64,000 bases of DNA, taken from NCBI GenBank assembly GCA_963728075.1, contig CAVSIP010000001.1, positions 62,001-126,000 of the forward strand. Reading direction: 5' to 3'. This document shows positions 47,917 through 55,297 of this stretch, in pieces (positions within the stretch are counted from its first letter, which is position 1; every line of letters begins with the position of its first letter). The stretch is from CAVSIP01 sp963728075. Its GTDB lineage: Bacteria; Actinomycetota; Actinomycetes; JAFAQI01; DASSKL01. The position numbers and the translations under genes are program-made. Below the pieces are notes generated by a model that worked only from the letters and a program-made list of their open reading frames with translations, was not told where the DNA came from and made no database searches.

Positions 47917-50642
47917 CTCTCGCCGCCCGGGATCTCGCCGAGGCCGTACCGCTCGATCGCTTCGCGCAGCACGTCCTGCTTGACGTGTCCCTGCGCCGCG
48001 AGCTGGGCCAGCACCGCGAGCGTCACGGACTCGGCGTCGACGTGGAAGAACCTGCGCAGCGCCGGTCGCGTGTCCGAGCGCCCGAAGCCGTCGGTTCCGA
48101 GCGAGACCCAGTCGCCGGGCACCCACGGAGCGATCTGGTCGGGCACGGCCCGGATCCAGTCGCTGACCGCCACCACGGGCCCGGCGGCACCGTTGAGCTG
48201 GCGGGTGACCCATGGGGTGCGCGGACTGTCGTCCGGGTGCAGCAGGTTCCACTCGTCGCACGCGATGGCGTCACGTCGCAGCTCGTTCCACGACGTCGCC
48301 GACCACAGGTCCGCGGCGACGCCCCAGTCCTCGGCCAGCATCCGCTGCGCGTCCAGCGCCCAGTGCATCGCGGTCCCGGAGGCGATCAGCTGGGCATGCG
48401 GCGCGGCCCCGTTGCCGGTGTGGACGCCCGGCGCCTCCCGGAACCGGTACAGCCCGCGCAGGATGCCCTCCTCCAGGTCCGGCACGTCCGGCGCCGGTGG
48501 CTGCGGCTTCGGCTCGTTGTAGACGGTGAGGTAGTAGTACACGTCCTCGGGCTGCTCGCCGTACATCCGTCGCAGCGCGTCCTTGACGATACAGCCGATC
48601 TCGAACGCCCAGGCCGGGTCGTACGCGACGACCGCCGGGTTCGTCGCGGCCAGCAGCATCGAGTGGCCGTCCTCGTGCTGCAGGCCCTCGCCGTTGAGCG
48701 TCGTCCGGCCCGCAGTGGCGCCCAGCAGGAACCCGCGCGCCATCTGGTCCCCGGAGGACCAGGCGAAGTCGCCGATCCGCTGGAAGCCGAACATCGAGTA
48801 GAAGACGAACACCGGGATCATGTGCTCGCCGTGCGTCGCGTAAGCCGTGCCCGCCGCCGCGAACGAGCCCATGCACCCGGCCTCGCTGATGCCCTCGTGC
48901 AGGATCTGCCCGCGGGTGTCCTCGCGGTAGGACAGCAGCAGCTCGGCGTCGACCGGCTGGTAGCGCTGCCCGTGCGGGGAGTAGATCTTCGCGGACGGGA
49001 ACAGCGAGTCCATGCCGAACGTGCGGGCCTCGTCCGGGATGAGCGGCACGAACCGCGACCCGATGTTCTTGTCCTTCATGAGGTCCTTGAGCAGCCGGAC
49101 GAACGCCATCGTCGTCGCGACCTCCTGGTCGCCCGACCCCTCGTACAGCCGCCGGTAGACGCTCTCGCCGGGTAGCTGCAGCGGCCTGGCCCGCAGCACG
49201 CGCTTGGGCAGCAGCCCGTTGAGGGCCTCCCGCCGCTCCTGCATGTACCGGATCTCGTCGGAGTCCTGGCCGGGGTGGTAGTAGGGCGGCAGGTCGCCCT
49301 CGAGCGCAGAGTCCGGGATCTCCAGGTAGAGCCGGTCGCGGAAGAGCTTGAGCTCCTTCTTCGACAGCTTCTTCATCTGGTGGGTGGCGTTGCGCGCCTC
49401 GAAGTCCGGGCCCAGCGTCCAGCCCTTGATGGTCTGGGCGAGGATGACCGTCGGCTGGCCGACGTGCTCACGCGCCGCCTTGAACGCCGCGTACACCTTG
49501 CGGTAGTCGTGGCCGCCACGCGAGAGCCGGGTGAGGTCCTCGTCGGCGAGGTGCTCGACCATCTTGCGCAGCCGCGGGTCCCGGCCGAAGAAGTCCTCGC
49601 GGATGAACGCGCCGTCGCTGACGGAGTACTTCTGGAACTGGCCGTCCGGGGTGACGTTCATCGCGTTGACGAGTACGCCGTCGCTGTCGCGGGCGAGCAG
49701 CTCGTCCCACTCGCGCCCCCAGATCACCTTGATGACGTGCCAGCCGGCGCCGCGGAAGTACGACTCGAGCTCCTGGATGATCTTTCCGTTGCCGCGGACG
49801 GGACCGTCCAGCCGCTGCAGGTTGCAGTTGATGACGAAGGTGAGGTTGTCGAGCTCCTCGCGGGCGGCGACGCCGATCGCGCCGAGCGCCTCCGGCTCGT
49901 CCATCTCGCCGTCGCCGAGGAACGACCACACGTGCGACCGGGAGGTGTCCTTGATCTGCCGGTCGTGCAGGTAGCGGTTGAAGCGCGCCTGGTAGATCGC
50001 GTTCAGCGGCGAGAGTCCCATCGAGACGGTCGGGAACTCCCAGAAGTCGGGCATGAGCCGCGGGTGCGGGTACGACGGCAGGCCGCCGCGGCTGATCTCC
50101 TGGCGGAAGCCGTCCAGCTTCGACTCGGGCAGCCGTCCCTCGAGGAACGCGCGGGCGTAGATGCCGGGGGAGGCGTGCCCCTGGATGAACACCTGATCGC
50201 CCGACTCGCCGCCGTCCTTGCCGCGGAAGAAGTGGTTGAAGCCGACCTCGTACAGGCTCGCGGCCGACGCGTACGTCGCGATGTGCCCGCCCACGCCGGG
50301 CTGCATGATGTTCGCCCGGCTGACCATGACCGCAGCGTTCCAGCGGATGTAGGCCCGGATCCGGCGCTCGATGTACTCGTCACCGGGGAACCACGGCTCG
50401 TCCTCGGCCGGGATGGTGTTGACGTAGTCGGTGCTGCGCAGGGCGGGTACGCCGACCTGGCGTTCACGGGCACGCTCGAGCAGCTTGAGCATGATGAGCC
50501 GGGCCCGCCGCGGGCCCGCGGCGTCGACGACCGCGTCGAAGGAGTCGATCCACTCCTGGGTCTCCTCGGGGTCGACGTCGGGGATCTGGCTGGGCAGTCC
50601 GTCGGTGATCACCGAGTAGCGGTTGCGTCCACGAGGTGCCAT
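47913..50642 (-). CDS. aceE: pyruvate dehydrogenase E1 component (homodimeric)
   Basis: A 909-residue thiamine-diphosphate enzyme, the normal AceE length. Motifs include the ThDP region GDGEMDEPEALGAIGVAARE ending in NCNLQRLDGPV, the N-terminal PGDEYIERRIRAYIRWNAAV, GGHIATYASAASLYEVGFNH, and GISEAGCMGSFAAAGTAYAT. It decarboxylates pyruvate and acetylates the E2 lipoyl domain, supplying acetyl-CoA. Actinobacterial aceE commonly lies near fasR/fabD, here separated from them by about 3.3 kb of unrelated genes. ATG 50642. Confidence 0.95.
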   Translation of the reverse strand: MAPRGRNRYSVITDGLPSQIPDVDPEETQEWIDSFDAVVDAAGPRRARLIMLKLLERARERQVGVPALRSTDYVNTIPAEDEPWFPGDEYIERRIRAYIRWNAAVMVSRANIMQPGVGGHIATYASAASLYEVGFNHFFRGKDGGESGDQVFIQGHASPGIYARAFLEGRLPESKLDGFRQEISRGGLPSYPHPRLMPDFWEFPTVSMGLSPLNAIYQARFNRYLHDRQIKDTSRSHVWSFLGDGEMDEPEALGAIGVAAREELDNLTFVINCNLQRLDGPVRGNGKIIQELESYFRGAGWHVIKVIWGREWDELLARDSDGVLVNAMNVTPDGQFQKYSVSDGAFIREDFFGRDPRLRKMVEHLADEDLTRLSRGGHDYRKVYAAFKAAREHVGQPTVILAQTIKGWTLGPDFEARNATHQMKKLSKKELKLFRDRLYLEIPDSALEGDLPPYYHPGQDSDEIRYMQERREALNGLLPKRVLRARPLQLPGESVYRRLYEGSGDQEVATTMAFVRLLKDLMKDKNIGSRFVPLIPDEARTFGMDSLFPSAKIYSPHGQRYQPVDAELLLSYREDTRGQILHEGISEAGCMGSFAAAGTAYATHGEHMIPVFVFYSMFGFQRIGDFAWSSGDQMARGFLLGATAGRTTLNGEGLQHEDGHSMLLAATNPAVVAYDPAWAFEIGCIVKDALRRMYGEQPEDVYYYLTVYNEPKPQPPAPDVPDLEEGILRGLYRFREAPGVHTGNGAAPHAQLIASGTAMHWALDAQRMLAEDWGVAADLWSATSWNELRRDAIACDEWNLLHPDDSPRTPWVTRQLNGAAGPVVAVSDWIRAVPDQIAPWVPGDWVSLGTDGFGRSDTRPALRRFFHVDAESVTLAVLAQLAAQGHVKQDVLREAIERYGLGEIPGGES

Positions 50643-50695
50643 GCCCCCATCGTGACCCGTACCCGCCCGGATAGTCACGCCGAGCGGTGAGAACC

Positions 50696-52351
50696 TCAGG
50701 CGCGGATCCGCTCGGCGACGAGCTCGCGGGCCTCCTCGGCGCTGCCTGCCCCCAGTGCGAGGCGGGCCAGCTCCCGGCACTCGGCGTACGTCCGCCCCGC
50801 CAGGGCGGCCCGCACCTCCGGCAGCACGGCGGGAGTCATGGACAGCGCCGCCGCGCCGATGCCGACGAGGACGAGCGCGAGCAGCGGGTCGGCCGGAGCC
50901 TCCCCGCAGACCGCGACCGGCCGTCCGGCGGCCTCGCCGGCGTCGACGGTCATGGCGACGAGCTGCAGCAGTGCCGGTTGCCAGAAGTCCAGCAGGTCGG
51001 CCAGCTCGCCGGCGGAGCGGTCGGCCGCGAACGTGTACTGGGCGAGGTCGTTCGTTCCCACGGACAGGAAGTCGACGGCGCGCAGGAGGTCCGCCGCGCG
51101 CAGCGCCGCCGCGGGCACCTCGACCATCGCACCCGCCTCCGTCAGGCCCTCGGCGTGCGCCTTCGCGGCGAACCAGGCGCCCTCGGCGGCGGTGGCCACC
51201 ATCGGCGCCATCACGCGTACGTGCGCGGGGGAGCCCTCCGCGGCCCGCGCGACGGCGCGCAGCTGGTCGGTGATCACCTTCGGGTCGCGGCGGGCGATGC
51301 GCAGGCCCCGGATGCCCAGTGCGGGGTTCTCCTGCTCGCCGAGCGGGAGGAACGGCGCGGGCTTGTCCGAGCCGATGTCGAGGATCCGCAGGGTCACCGG
51401 CATGCCAGGGAACCCCTCGAACACCTCCCGGTACGCCGCGGCCTGCTCGGGGATGCTCGGCGCATCGTCCCGGTCCAGGAACAGGAACTCGGTACGGAAC
51501 ACGCCGACGCCCTCCGCGCCGACCGCGGTCGCGTCGGCGATGTCGGCCGGGCCGCCGACCGCGACGTAGAGCGGCACGGAGCGGCCGTCCCTGGTCCGCG
51601 CGGGCCCGCCGCGGTCGGCGGTCGCGCGTCGCGGCCGGTCGGCCGCCCGGCGGACGTCGGCGAGCAGCTGCGGGTCGGGGTCGGTGGTCACGGTTCCCGC
51701 GCCGCCGTCCACGACGACGGGCATGCCGTCGACCAGCGAGGCCGCACCGGCACAGCCGACGACCGCCGGGATGCCGAGCGTCTTCGCCAGCACCGCCGTG
51801 TGGCTCGTCGGGCCGCCGCGCTCGGTGACGAGTGCGAGCACCTGCTTGGGGTCCAGGGTCGCGGTGACCGAGGGGGACAGGTCGCGCGCCACCAGGACGA
51901 ACGGGTGGCCGGGCTCCGGGACCGCGGGCGCCGGCTCGCCGAGGAGCGTCGCGACGGCACGGTCGCGTACGTCGTCGAGCTCGGCCTGGGGCGGTACCGG
52001 CCGCAGGGGGTCGGCGGCGCGCATGTCGCGGTAGGCCGCGACCGCGTCCCACACGGCGCGGGCGGCGGAGCGGCGGCCACGTACGCCCTCCGTCGCTATC
52101 GCCAGCAGCGCCGGGTCGCGAGCGATGCGTGCCTGGGCGACGAGGACGGCGCCGTGCACCCCGGCTCGCCGGGCCAGCTCGGACAGCTCGACCGCCACCG
52201 CCTCGAGCGCCTCGTAGACCCGGTCGGTCTCCGCGTCCACGTCGAGTGGGGCGTCACCGTCACGGGTGGGAGGCGCCGGCGCGCTGACCCGCGCGACGGG
52301 GCCCTCCGCGACCCCTGCGCACACCCCCACGCCGCCGTACTGGGTACTCAC
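50696..52351 (-). CDS. ptsI: phosphoenolpyruvate-protein phosphotransferase (PTS enzyme I)
   Basis: A 551-residue enzyme I. The phospho-histidine site is GGPTSHTAVLAKTLGIPAVV; the PEP-binding barrel has GVFRTEFLFLDRD, LRILDIGSDKP and FLSVGTNDLAQYTFAADR with the catalytic Cys in VAVCGEAPADP. It transfers phosphate from PEP to HPr to drive sugar uptake. No ptsH or sugar-specific EII lies within reach. GTG 52351 is only 17 bases from the divergent yjbQ start, so its promoter must overlap that gap. Confidence 0.92.
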   Translation of the reverse strand: MSTQYGGVGVCAGVAEGPVARVSAPAPPTRDGDAPLDVDAETDRVYEALEAVAVELSELARRAGVHGAVLVAQARIARDPALLAIATEGVRGRRSAARAVWDAVAAYRDMRAADPLRPVPPQAELDDVRDRAVATLLGEPAPAVPEPGHPFVLVARDLSPSVTATLDPKQVLALVTERGGPTSHTAVLAKTLGIPAVVGCAGAASLVDGMPVVVDGGAGTVTTDPDPQLLADVRRAADRPRRATADRGGPARTRDGRSVPLYVAVGGPADIADATAVGAEGVGVFRTEFLFLDRDDAPSIPEQAAAYREVFEGFPGMPVTLRILDIGSDKPAPFLPLGEQENPALGIRGLRIARRDPKVITDQLRAVARAAEGSPAHVRVMAPMVATAAEGAWFAAKAHAEGLTEAGAMVEVPAAALRAADLLRAVDFLSVGTNDLAQYTFAADRSAGELADLLDFWQPALLQLVAMTVDAGEAAGRPVAVCGEAPADPLLALVLVGIGAAALSMTPAVLPEVRAALAGRTYAECRELARLALGAGSAEEARELVAERIRA

Positions 52352-52368
52352 GGTGAACAGTGTCGGGC

Positions 52369-52788
52369 ATGGACACGACCGTGATCTCGGTTCCCACCGG
52401 CGGCGAGGAGCGGGTGACCGACCTGACGCCGCAGTGCCGGCGCTTCGTCACCGAGTGTGCCGAGGCCGGGCACGCCGACGGGCTGCTGCACGTCTTCGCC
52501 CCGCACGCGACCGTGGGGATCGCCGTGCTGGAGCTCGGAGCGGGCAGCGACCGCGACCTGCTCGCCTCCCTCGCCGACCTCCTCCCGGCGGACGAGCGCT
52601 GGCAGCACGCGCACGGCAGTCCCGGTCACGGCCGCTCGCACGTCACCCCGGCGCTCGTCGCGCCCTACGCGACCCTGCCGGTCGTCGGCGGTGAGCTGGC
52701 GCTGGGCACCTGGCAGAGTGTCGCGCTGGTGGACCTCAACATCGACAACCCGATCCGGCAGGTGCGGCTGAGCCTGCTGGCGGGCTGA
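52369..52788 (+). CDS. YjbQ/UPF0047 protein
   Basis: A 139-residue protein of the YjbQ family (UPF0047; reported to have side thiamine-phosphate synthase activity). Conserved parts are VTDLTPQCRRFVTECAEAGH, GLLHVFAPHATVGIAVLELG, HGSPGHGRSHVTPALVAPYA and LALGTWQSVALVDLNI. The His and Glu cluster (H.ATVGI, HG.GRSH) would hold a metal. ATG 52369 lacks a ribosome site and is probably leaderless, 17 bases from ptsI. The next gene begins five bases after its stop. Confidence 0.87.
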   Translation: MDTTVISVPTGGEERVTDLTPQCRRFVTECAEAGHADGLLHVFAPHATVGIAVLELGAGSDRDLLASLADLLPADERWQHAHGSPGHGRSHVTPALVAPYATLPVVGGELALGTWQSVALVDLNIDNPIRQVRLSLLAG

Positions 52789-52793
52789 GCCAG

Positions 52794-53591
52794 GTGGCCC
52801 GGCGGGCGGCGGTCCTCTACGACAGCGGTCACGTCCGCGTCACCCGTGACCCGAATCGCGCGACAGGCCGGGTCCTCGTCGTCGCCGGCATGGAGGCCTC
52901 GTACGTGGACGTGACCGATCCCACGTACCTGGAGTTCTCCTACGTCCGGAGGTTCCGCGACGCGGTCCAGCTCGCCTGGCCGGCGCGCACACCGTTGGAC
53001 ACCGTCCACATCGGCGCCGGCGGCGGCACCTTCCCCCGCTTCCTGCTGGCGGCTCGCCGCGAGGTGACCTGTGACGTCTACGAGCCCGACCGTGAGGTGG
53101 TCGCGGTCGCGCGGCGGCTGCTGGGCCTGCACGCGAGCCCGCGGCTGCGGGTGCACCTCGGTGACGGCCGCCGGCTGCTCGAGGAGCGCTCCGAGGCCAG
53201 CGCCGACCTCGTCGTCGAGGACGCGTTCGTCGACGGCCTGCCACCGGAGCGGCTGAGCAGCGTCGAGTACTGCCGCGAGGTGGCTCGGGTGCTGCGGCCC
53301 GGGGGGCTGCACCTGCTGAACGTGGTCGACGCAGGGGAGCTGCGGCTGGCCCGCCGGGTCGCATCGACACTGCTTGCGGTCTGGCCGGACCTGCTCGCGA
53401 TGGCGCCGCGGATGCTGCTGCGCGGGCGGGGAGTCGGCAACGTCGTGTTCGCTGCTGGTGCTCCCGAGCTCGCGGCGAGCCGGCTGGGGCAGCGTTGCGG
53501 CCGTGACGTCGAGCCGTACGACGTCCTGCCGCCCGAGGACGTGCAGGCTCTCGCGGCAGGTGCCCAGCCACTGCACGACCCGCCTGCCTGA
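52794..53591 (+). CDS. spermidine synthase-like methyltransferase-fold protein
   Basis: A 265-residue protein of the spermidine synthase type. Seen are MEASYVDVTDPTYLEFSYVR, the SAM-binding-like VHIGAGGGTFPRFLLAARRE, the acidic EPDREVVAVARRLLGL, VHLGDGRRLLEERSEASADL VVEDAF and the terminal domain. The aminopropyl acceptor Asp may be the one in VEDAFVDG. Many actinobacterial homologues are of unproven function. It follows yjbQ by five bases, so the two are one transcript. Confidence 0.77.
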   Translation: MARRAAVLYDSGHVRVTRDPNRATGRVLVVAGMEASYVDVTDPTYLEFSYVRRFRDAVQLAWPARTPLDTVHIGAGGGTFPRFLLAARREVTCDVYEPDREVVAVARRLLGLHASPRLRVHLGDGRRLLEERSEASADLVVEDAFVDGLPPERLSSVEYCREVARVLRPGGLHLLNVVDAGELRLARRVASTLLAVWPDLLAMAPRMLLRGRGVGNVVFAAGAPELAASRLGQRCGRDVEPYDVLPPEDVQALAAGAQPLHDPPA

Positions 53592-53701
53592 GCGCTGTCG
53601 ACGGCGGATCCCGGGTCGTGCGGGTGCGGTGCGAACAGGCTGGTCAGCGCCCCGCGAACGCCACCGTGGTGGTGGTGATGTCCCTCCTCGGCGGCAGCCA
53701 T
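53584..53701 (-). pseudogene. N-terminal remnant of a CDF cation transporter
   Basis: The reverse frame from ATG 53701 reads MAAAEEGHHHHHGGVRGALT, then SLFAPHPHDPGSAVDSA. A His-rich opening followed by 'APH.HDP...VDSALE' is the standard N-terminus of actinobacterial cation diffusion facilitators. After about 38 residues the similarity stops, where the spermidine-synthase-like gene ends. The transporter body is gone. Confidence 0.5.
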
Positions 53702-53794
53702 GAACGTAGGTCTACCCCGCCGAGTTCCCGTGGGTCACTTGCGCGTACGGCCCGAACCGGGTGGACTACCGGGAACCGCCGTTGCGGCGGCCAC

Positions 53795-53800
53795 TAACCT
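53795..53800 (+). promoter_or_regulatory. -10 box of the DUF3052 gene
   Basis: TAACCT matches TANNNT and would place the transcript start near 53807. That allows either a leaderless ATG at 53808 or a 25-base leader to the GTG at 53832, which has GGGAGGGAAG in front. Confidence 0.5.
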
Positions 53801-53831
53801 GCGGATCATGACGGCCAGGGAGGGAAGCGCT

Positions 53832-54272
53832 GTGAGCGCCACGGCGGACCACGCTGCGGGGACGCACGGAATCGCCGAGCGTCTCGGGATCAACCCCGGA
53901 GCGGTGATCCAGGAGATCGGCTACGACTCCGACTCCGATGAGGAGCTCCGTGCCGCGATCGTCGAGCGAGCCGGCGGCGAGCTGGTCGACGAGGACTACG
54001 AGGACGTCGTGGACGTGGTGCTGCTGTGGTGGCGCGACGGCGACGGTGACCTCGTCGACGCCCTGGTCGACGCTCTCGGGCCGCTGACCGACAACGGGGT
54101 CATCTGGCTGCTCACCCCCAAGGCCGCTCGCGACGGGCACGTCGAGCCAAGCGAGATCGGGGAGGCGGCACCCACGGCGGGGCTGAGCCAGACGAGCAGC
54201 ATCAGCGCCGGCCGGGAGTGGTCCGGCACCCGCCTCGTCGCGCCCAAGGTCGGCCGCGGCGGCAAGCGCTAG
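53832..54272 (+). CDS. DUF3052 protein
   Basis: A 146-residue actinobacterial protein (154 if started at ATG 53808). The core is unmistakable: GIAERLGINPGAVIQEIGYD, EDYEDVVDVVLLWWRDGDGD, LVDALVDALGPLTDNGVIWL and a C-terminal GEAAPTAGLSQTSSISAGRE WSGTRLVAPK. Homologues such as Rv2239c lie between ahpE and aceE, and the order here is similar. Function unknown. It ends seven bases before the peroxiredoxin gene. Confidence 0.88.
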   Translation: MSATADHAAGTHGIAERLGINPGAVIQEIGYDSDSDEELRAAIVERAGGELVDEDYEDVVDVVLLWWRDGDGDLVDALVDALGPLTDNGVIWLLTPKAARDGHVEPSEIGEAAPTAGLSQTSSISAGREWSGTRLVAPKVGRGGKR

Positions 54273-54279
54273 CCCGTCC

Positions 54280-54735
54280 ATGTCGCTCAGCGTCGGCTCG
54301 CCGGCTCCCGACTTCACGCTGCCCGACCAGCACCTGCGTCCGGTGCGGCTCGCCGGTCTCCTCGGCAGCCCCGTGCTCCTCGTCTTCTACCCGTTCTCCT
54401 TCACGCCGGTGTGCGGCCGTGAGCTCGCCGACCTGCAGCAGCGGCTGCCGGACCTGCAGGAGCAGGGCGTCACGGTGCTCGCCGTCTCGTGCGATGCACC
54501 GGCGACCCAGCGGGTCTTCGCCGACCGCGAGGGCCTGCAGTTCCCGCTGCTGTCGGACTTCTGGCCGCACGGCCAGACCGCGCAGGCGTACGGCGTGCTC
54601 GACGCCGCGACCGGCGCGCCTCGCCGCGGCACGTTCCTGGTCGACCCCGGCGGCATGGTCCGCTGGGCGGTCGTCAACGAGCCCGCGCAGGCACGCAGCG
54701 TCGATGACTACCTCGGCGCGCTGCAGGACCTTTGA
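54280..54735 (+). CDS. ahpE: AhpE-type one-cysteine peroxiredoxin
   Basis: A 151-residue peroxiredoxin. The peroxidatic Cys is in YPFSFTPVCGRELADLQQRL (C45, in a TPVC motif), then VTVLAVSCDAPATQRVFADR, LQFPLLSDFWPHGQTAQAYG and GTFLVDPGGMVRWAVVNEP. There is an additional Cys at SCDAP but not a typical resolving Cys, matching AhpE of mycobacteria. It reduces peroxides using mycothiol/mycoredoxin, in keeping with the mshC-like gene in the same window. It follows DUF3052 as in mycobacteria. Confidence 0.87.
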   Translation: MSLSVGSPAPDFTLPDQHLRPVRLAGLLGSPVLLVFYPFSFTPVCGRELADLQQRLPDLQEQGVTVLAVSCDAPATQRVFADREGLQFPLLSDFWPHGQTAQAYGVLDAATGAPRRGTFLVDPGGMVRWAVVNEPAQARSVDDYLGALQDL

Positions 54736-54745
54736 GGAGCCTGCC

Positions 54746-55087
54746 GTGCCCTGTTACCGCTGCGGTGCCCGGCAGACCGACCCCGTACGGGGTCCCAGCC
54801 CCTGGAAGCGCGGGGTGCGGGCGGGGGAGCAGGTGCTCGTCTGCCCCGAGTGCCAGCGCACGCACGACTGGGGGGCCGACGTCGAGCACTGCCCGCGGTG
54901 CGGCTCGGTGTCGCTGTCGCGGGTGCTCGGCGAGACCACCTGTCGCACGTGCGGCCAGGTGGCCGACTCGGGCGCGCCCCCTGCTCGGCGGGCGTCGCCC
55001 GCAGCGACGGGTGGGCTGTCCGACGAGGTGGAGGCGGCGATCCGCCGCGTGCTCGGTGGCGTTGGACGGCGCCCAGGGGGCGCCTGA
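54746..55087 (+). CDS. zinc-ribbon protein
   Basis: A 113-residue protein from GTG 54746. Four cysteine pairs are visible: CYRCG, CPECQ, CPRCG and CRTCG, forming two zinc ribbons, with SDEVEAAIRRVLGGV as a final helix. No DNA- or RNA-binding domain is seen. It follows ahpE by ten bases and is probably co-transcribed. Similar proteins occur beside ahpE in other actinobacteria, role unknown. Confidence 0.7.
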   Translation: MPCYRCGARQTDPVRGPSPWKRGVRAGEQVLVCPECQRTHDWGADVEHCPRCGSVSLSRVLGETTCRTCGQVADSGAPPARRASPAATGGLSDEVEAAIRRVLGGVGRRPGGA

Positions 55088-55111
55088 CGCGAGGTAGCGT
55101 TGGCGCCGCCC

Positions 55112-55185
55112 GGTCCCATAGCTCAGCTGGCTAGAGCACCTCGCTTACACCGAGGGAGTCGCAGGTTCGAGTCCTGCTGGGACCA
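55112..55185 (+). tRNA. tRNA-Val (TAC anticodon)
   Basis: Acceptor GGTCCCA pairs with TGGGACC; D arm GCTC/GAGC; anticodon stem CCTCG/CGAGG around CTTACAC gives TAC; T arm GCAGG/CCTGC around TTCGAGT. Discriminator A; CCA is not encoded. Confidence 0.93.
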
Positions 55186-55297
55186 CTCCGAACGGATCAC
55201 TCCGTAGTCAGTCGATGACTCGCTGTGACCATTTCCCGAGCCATATCGTCGAGACGGGACGAATGTCCCTGGACGCCGTCCTAGGGCCCCGGGCACG

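Noticed and set aside
53700..53831. Longer DUF3052 start from 53700
   Set aside because: The upstream codons contain the -10 box and are not conserved-looking; the start is at 53808 or 53832.
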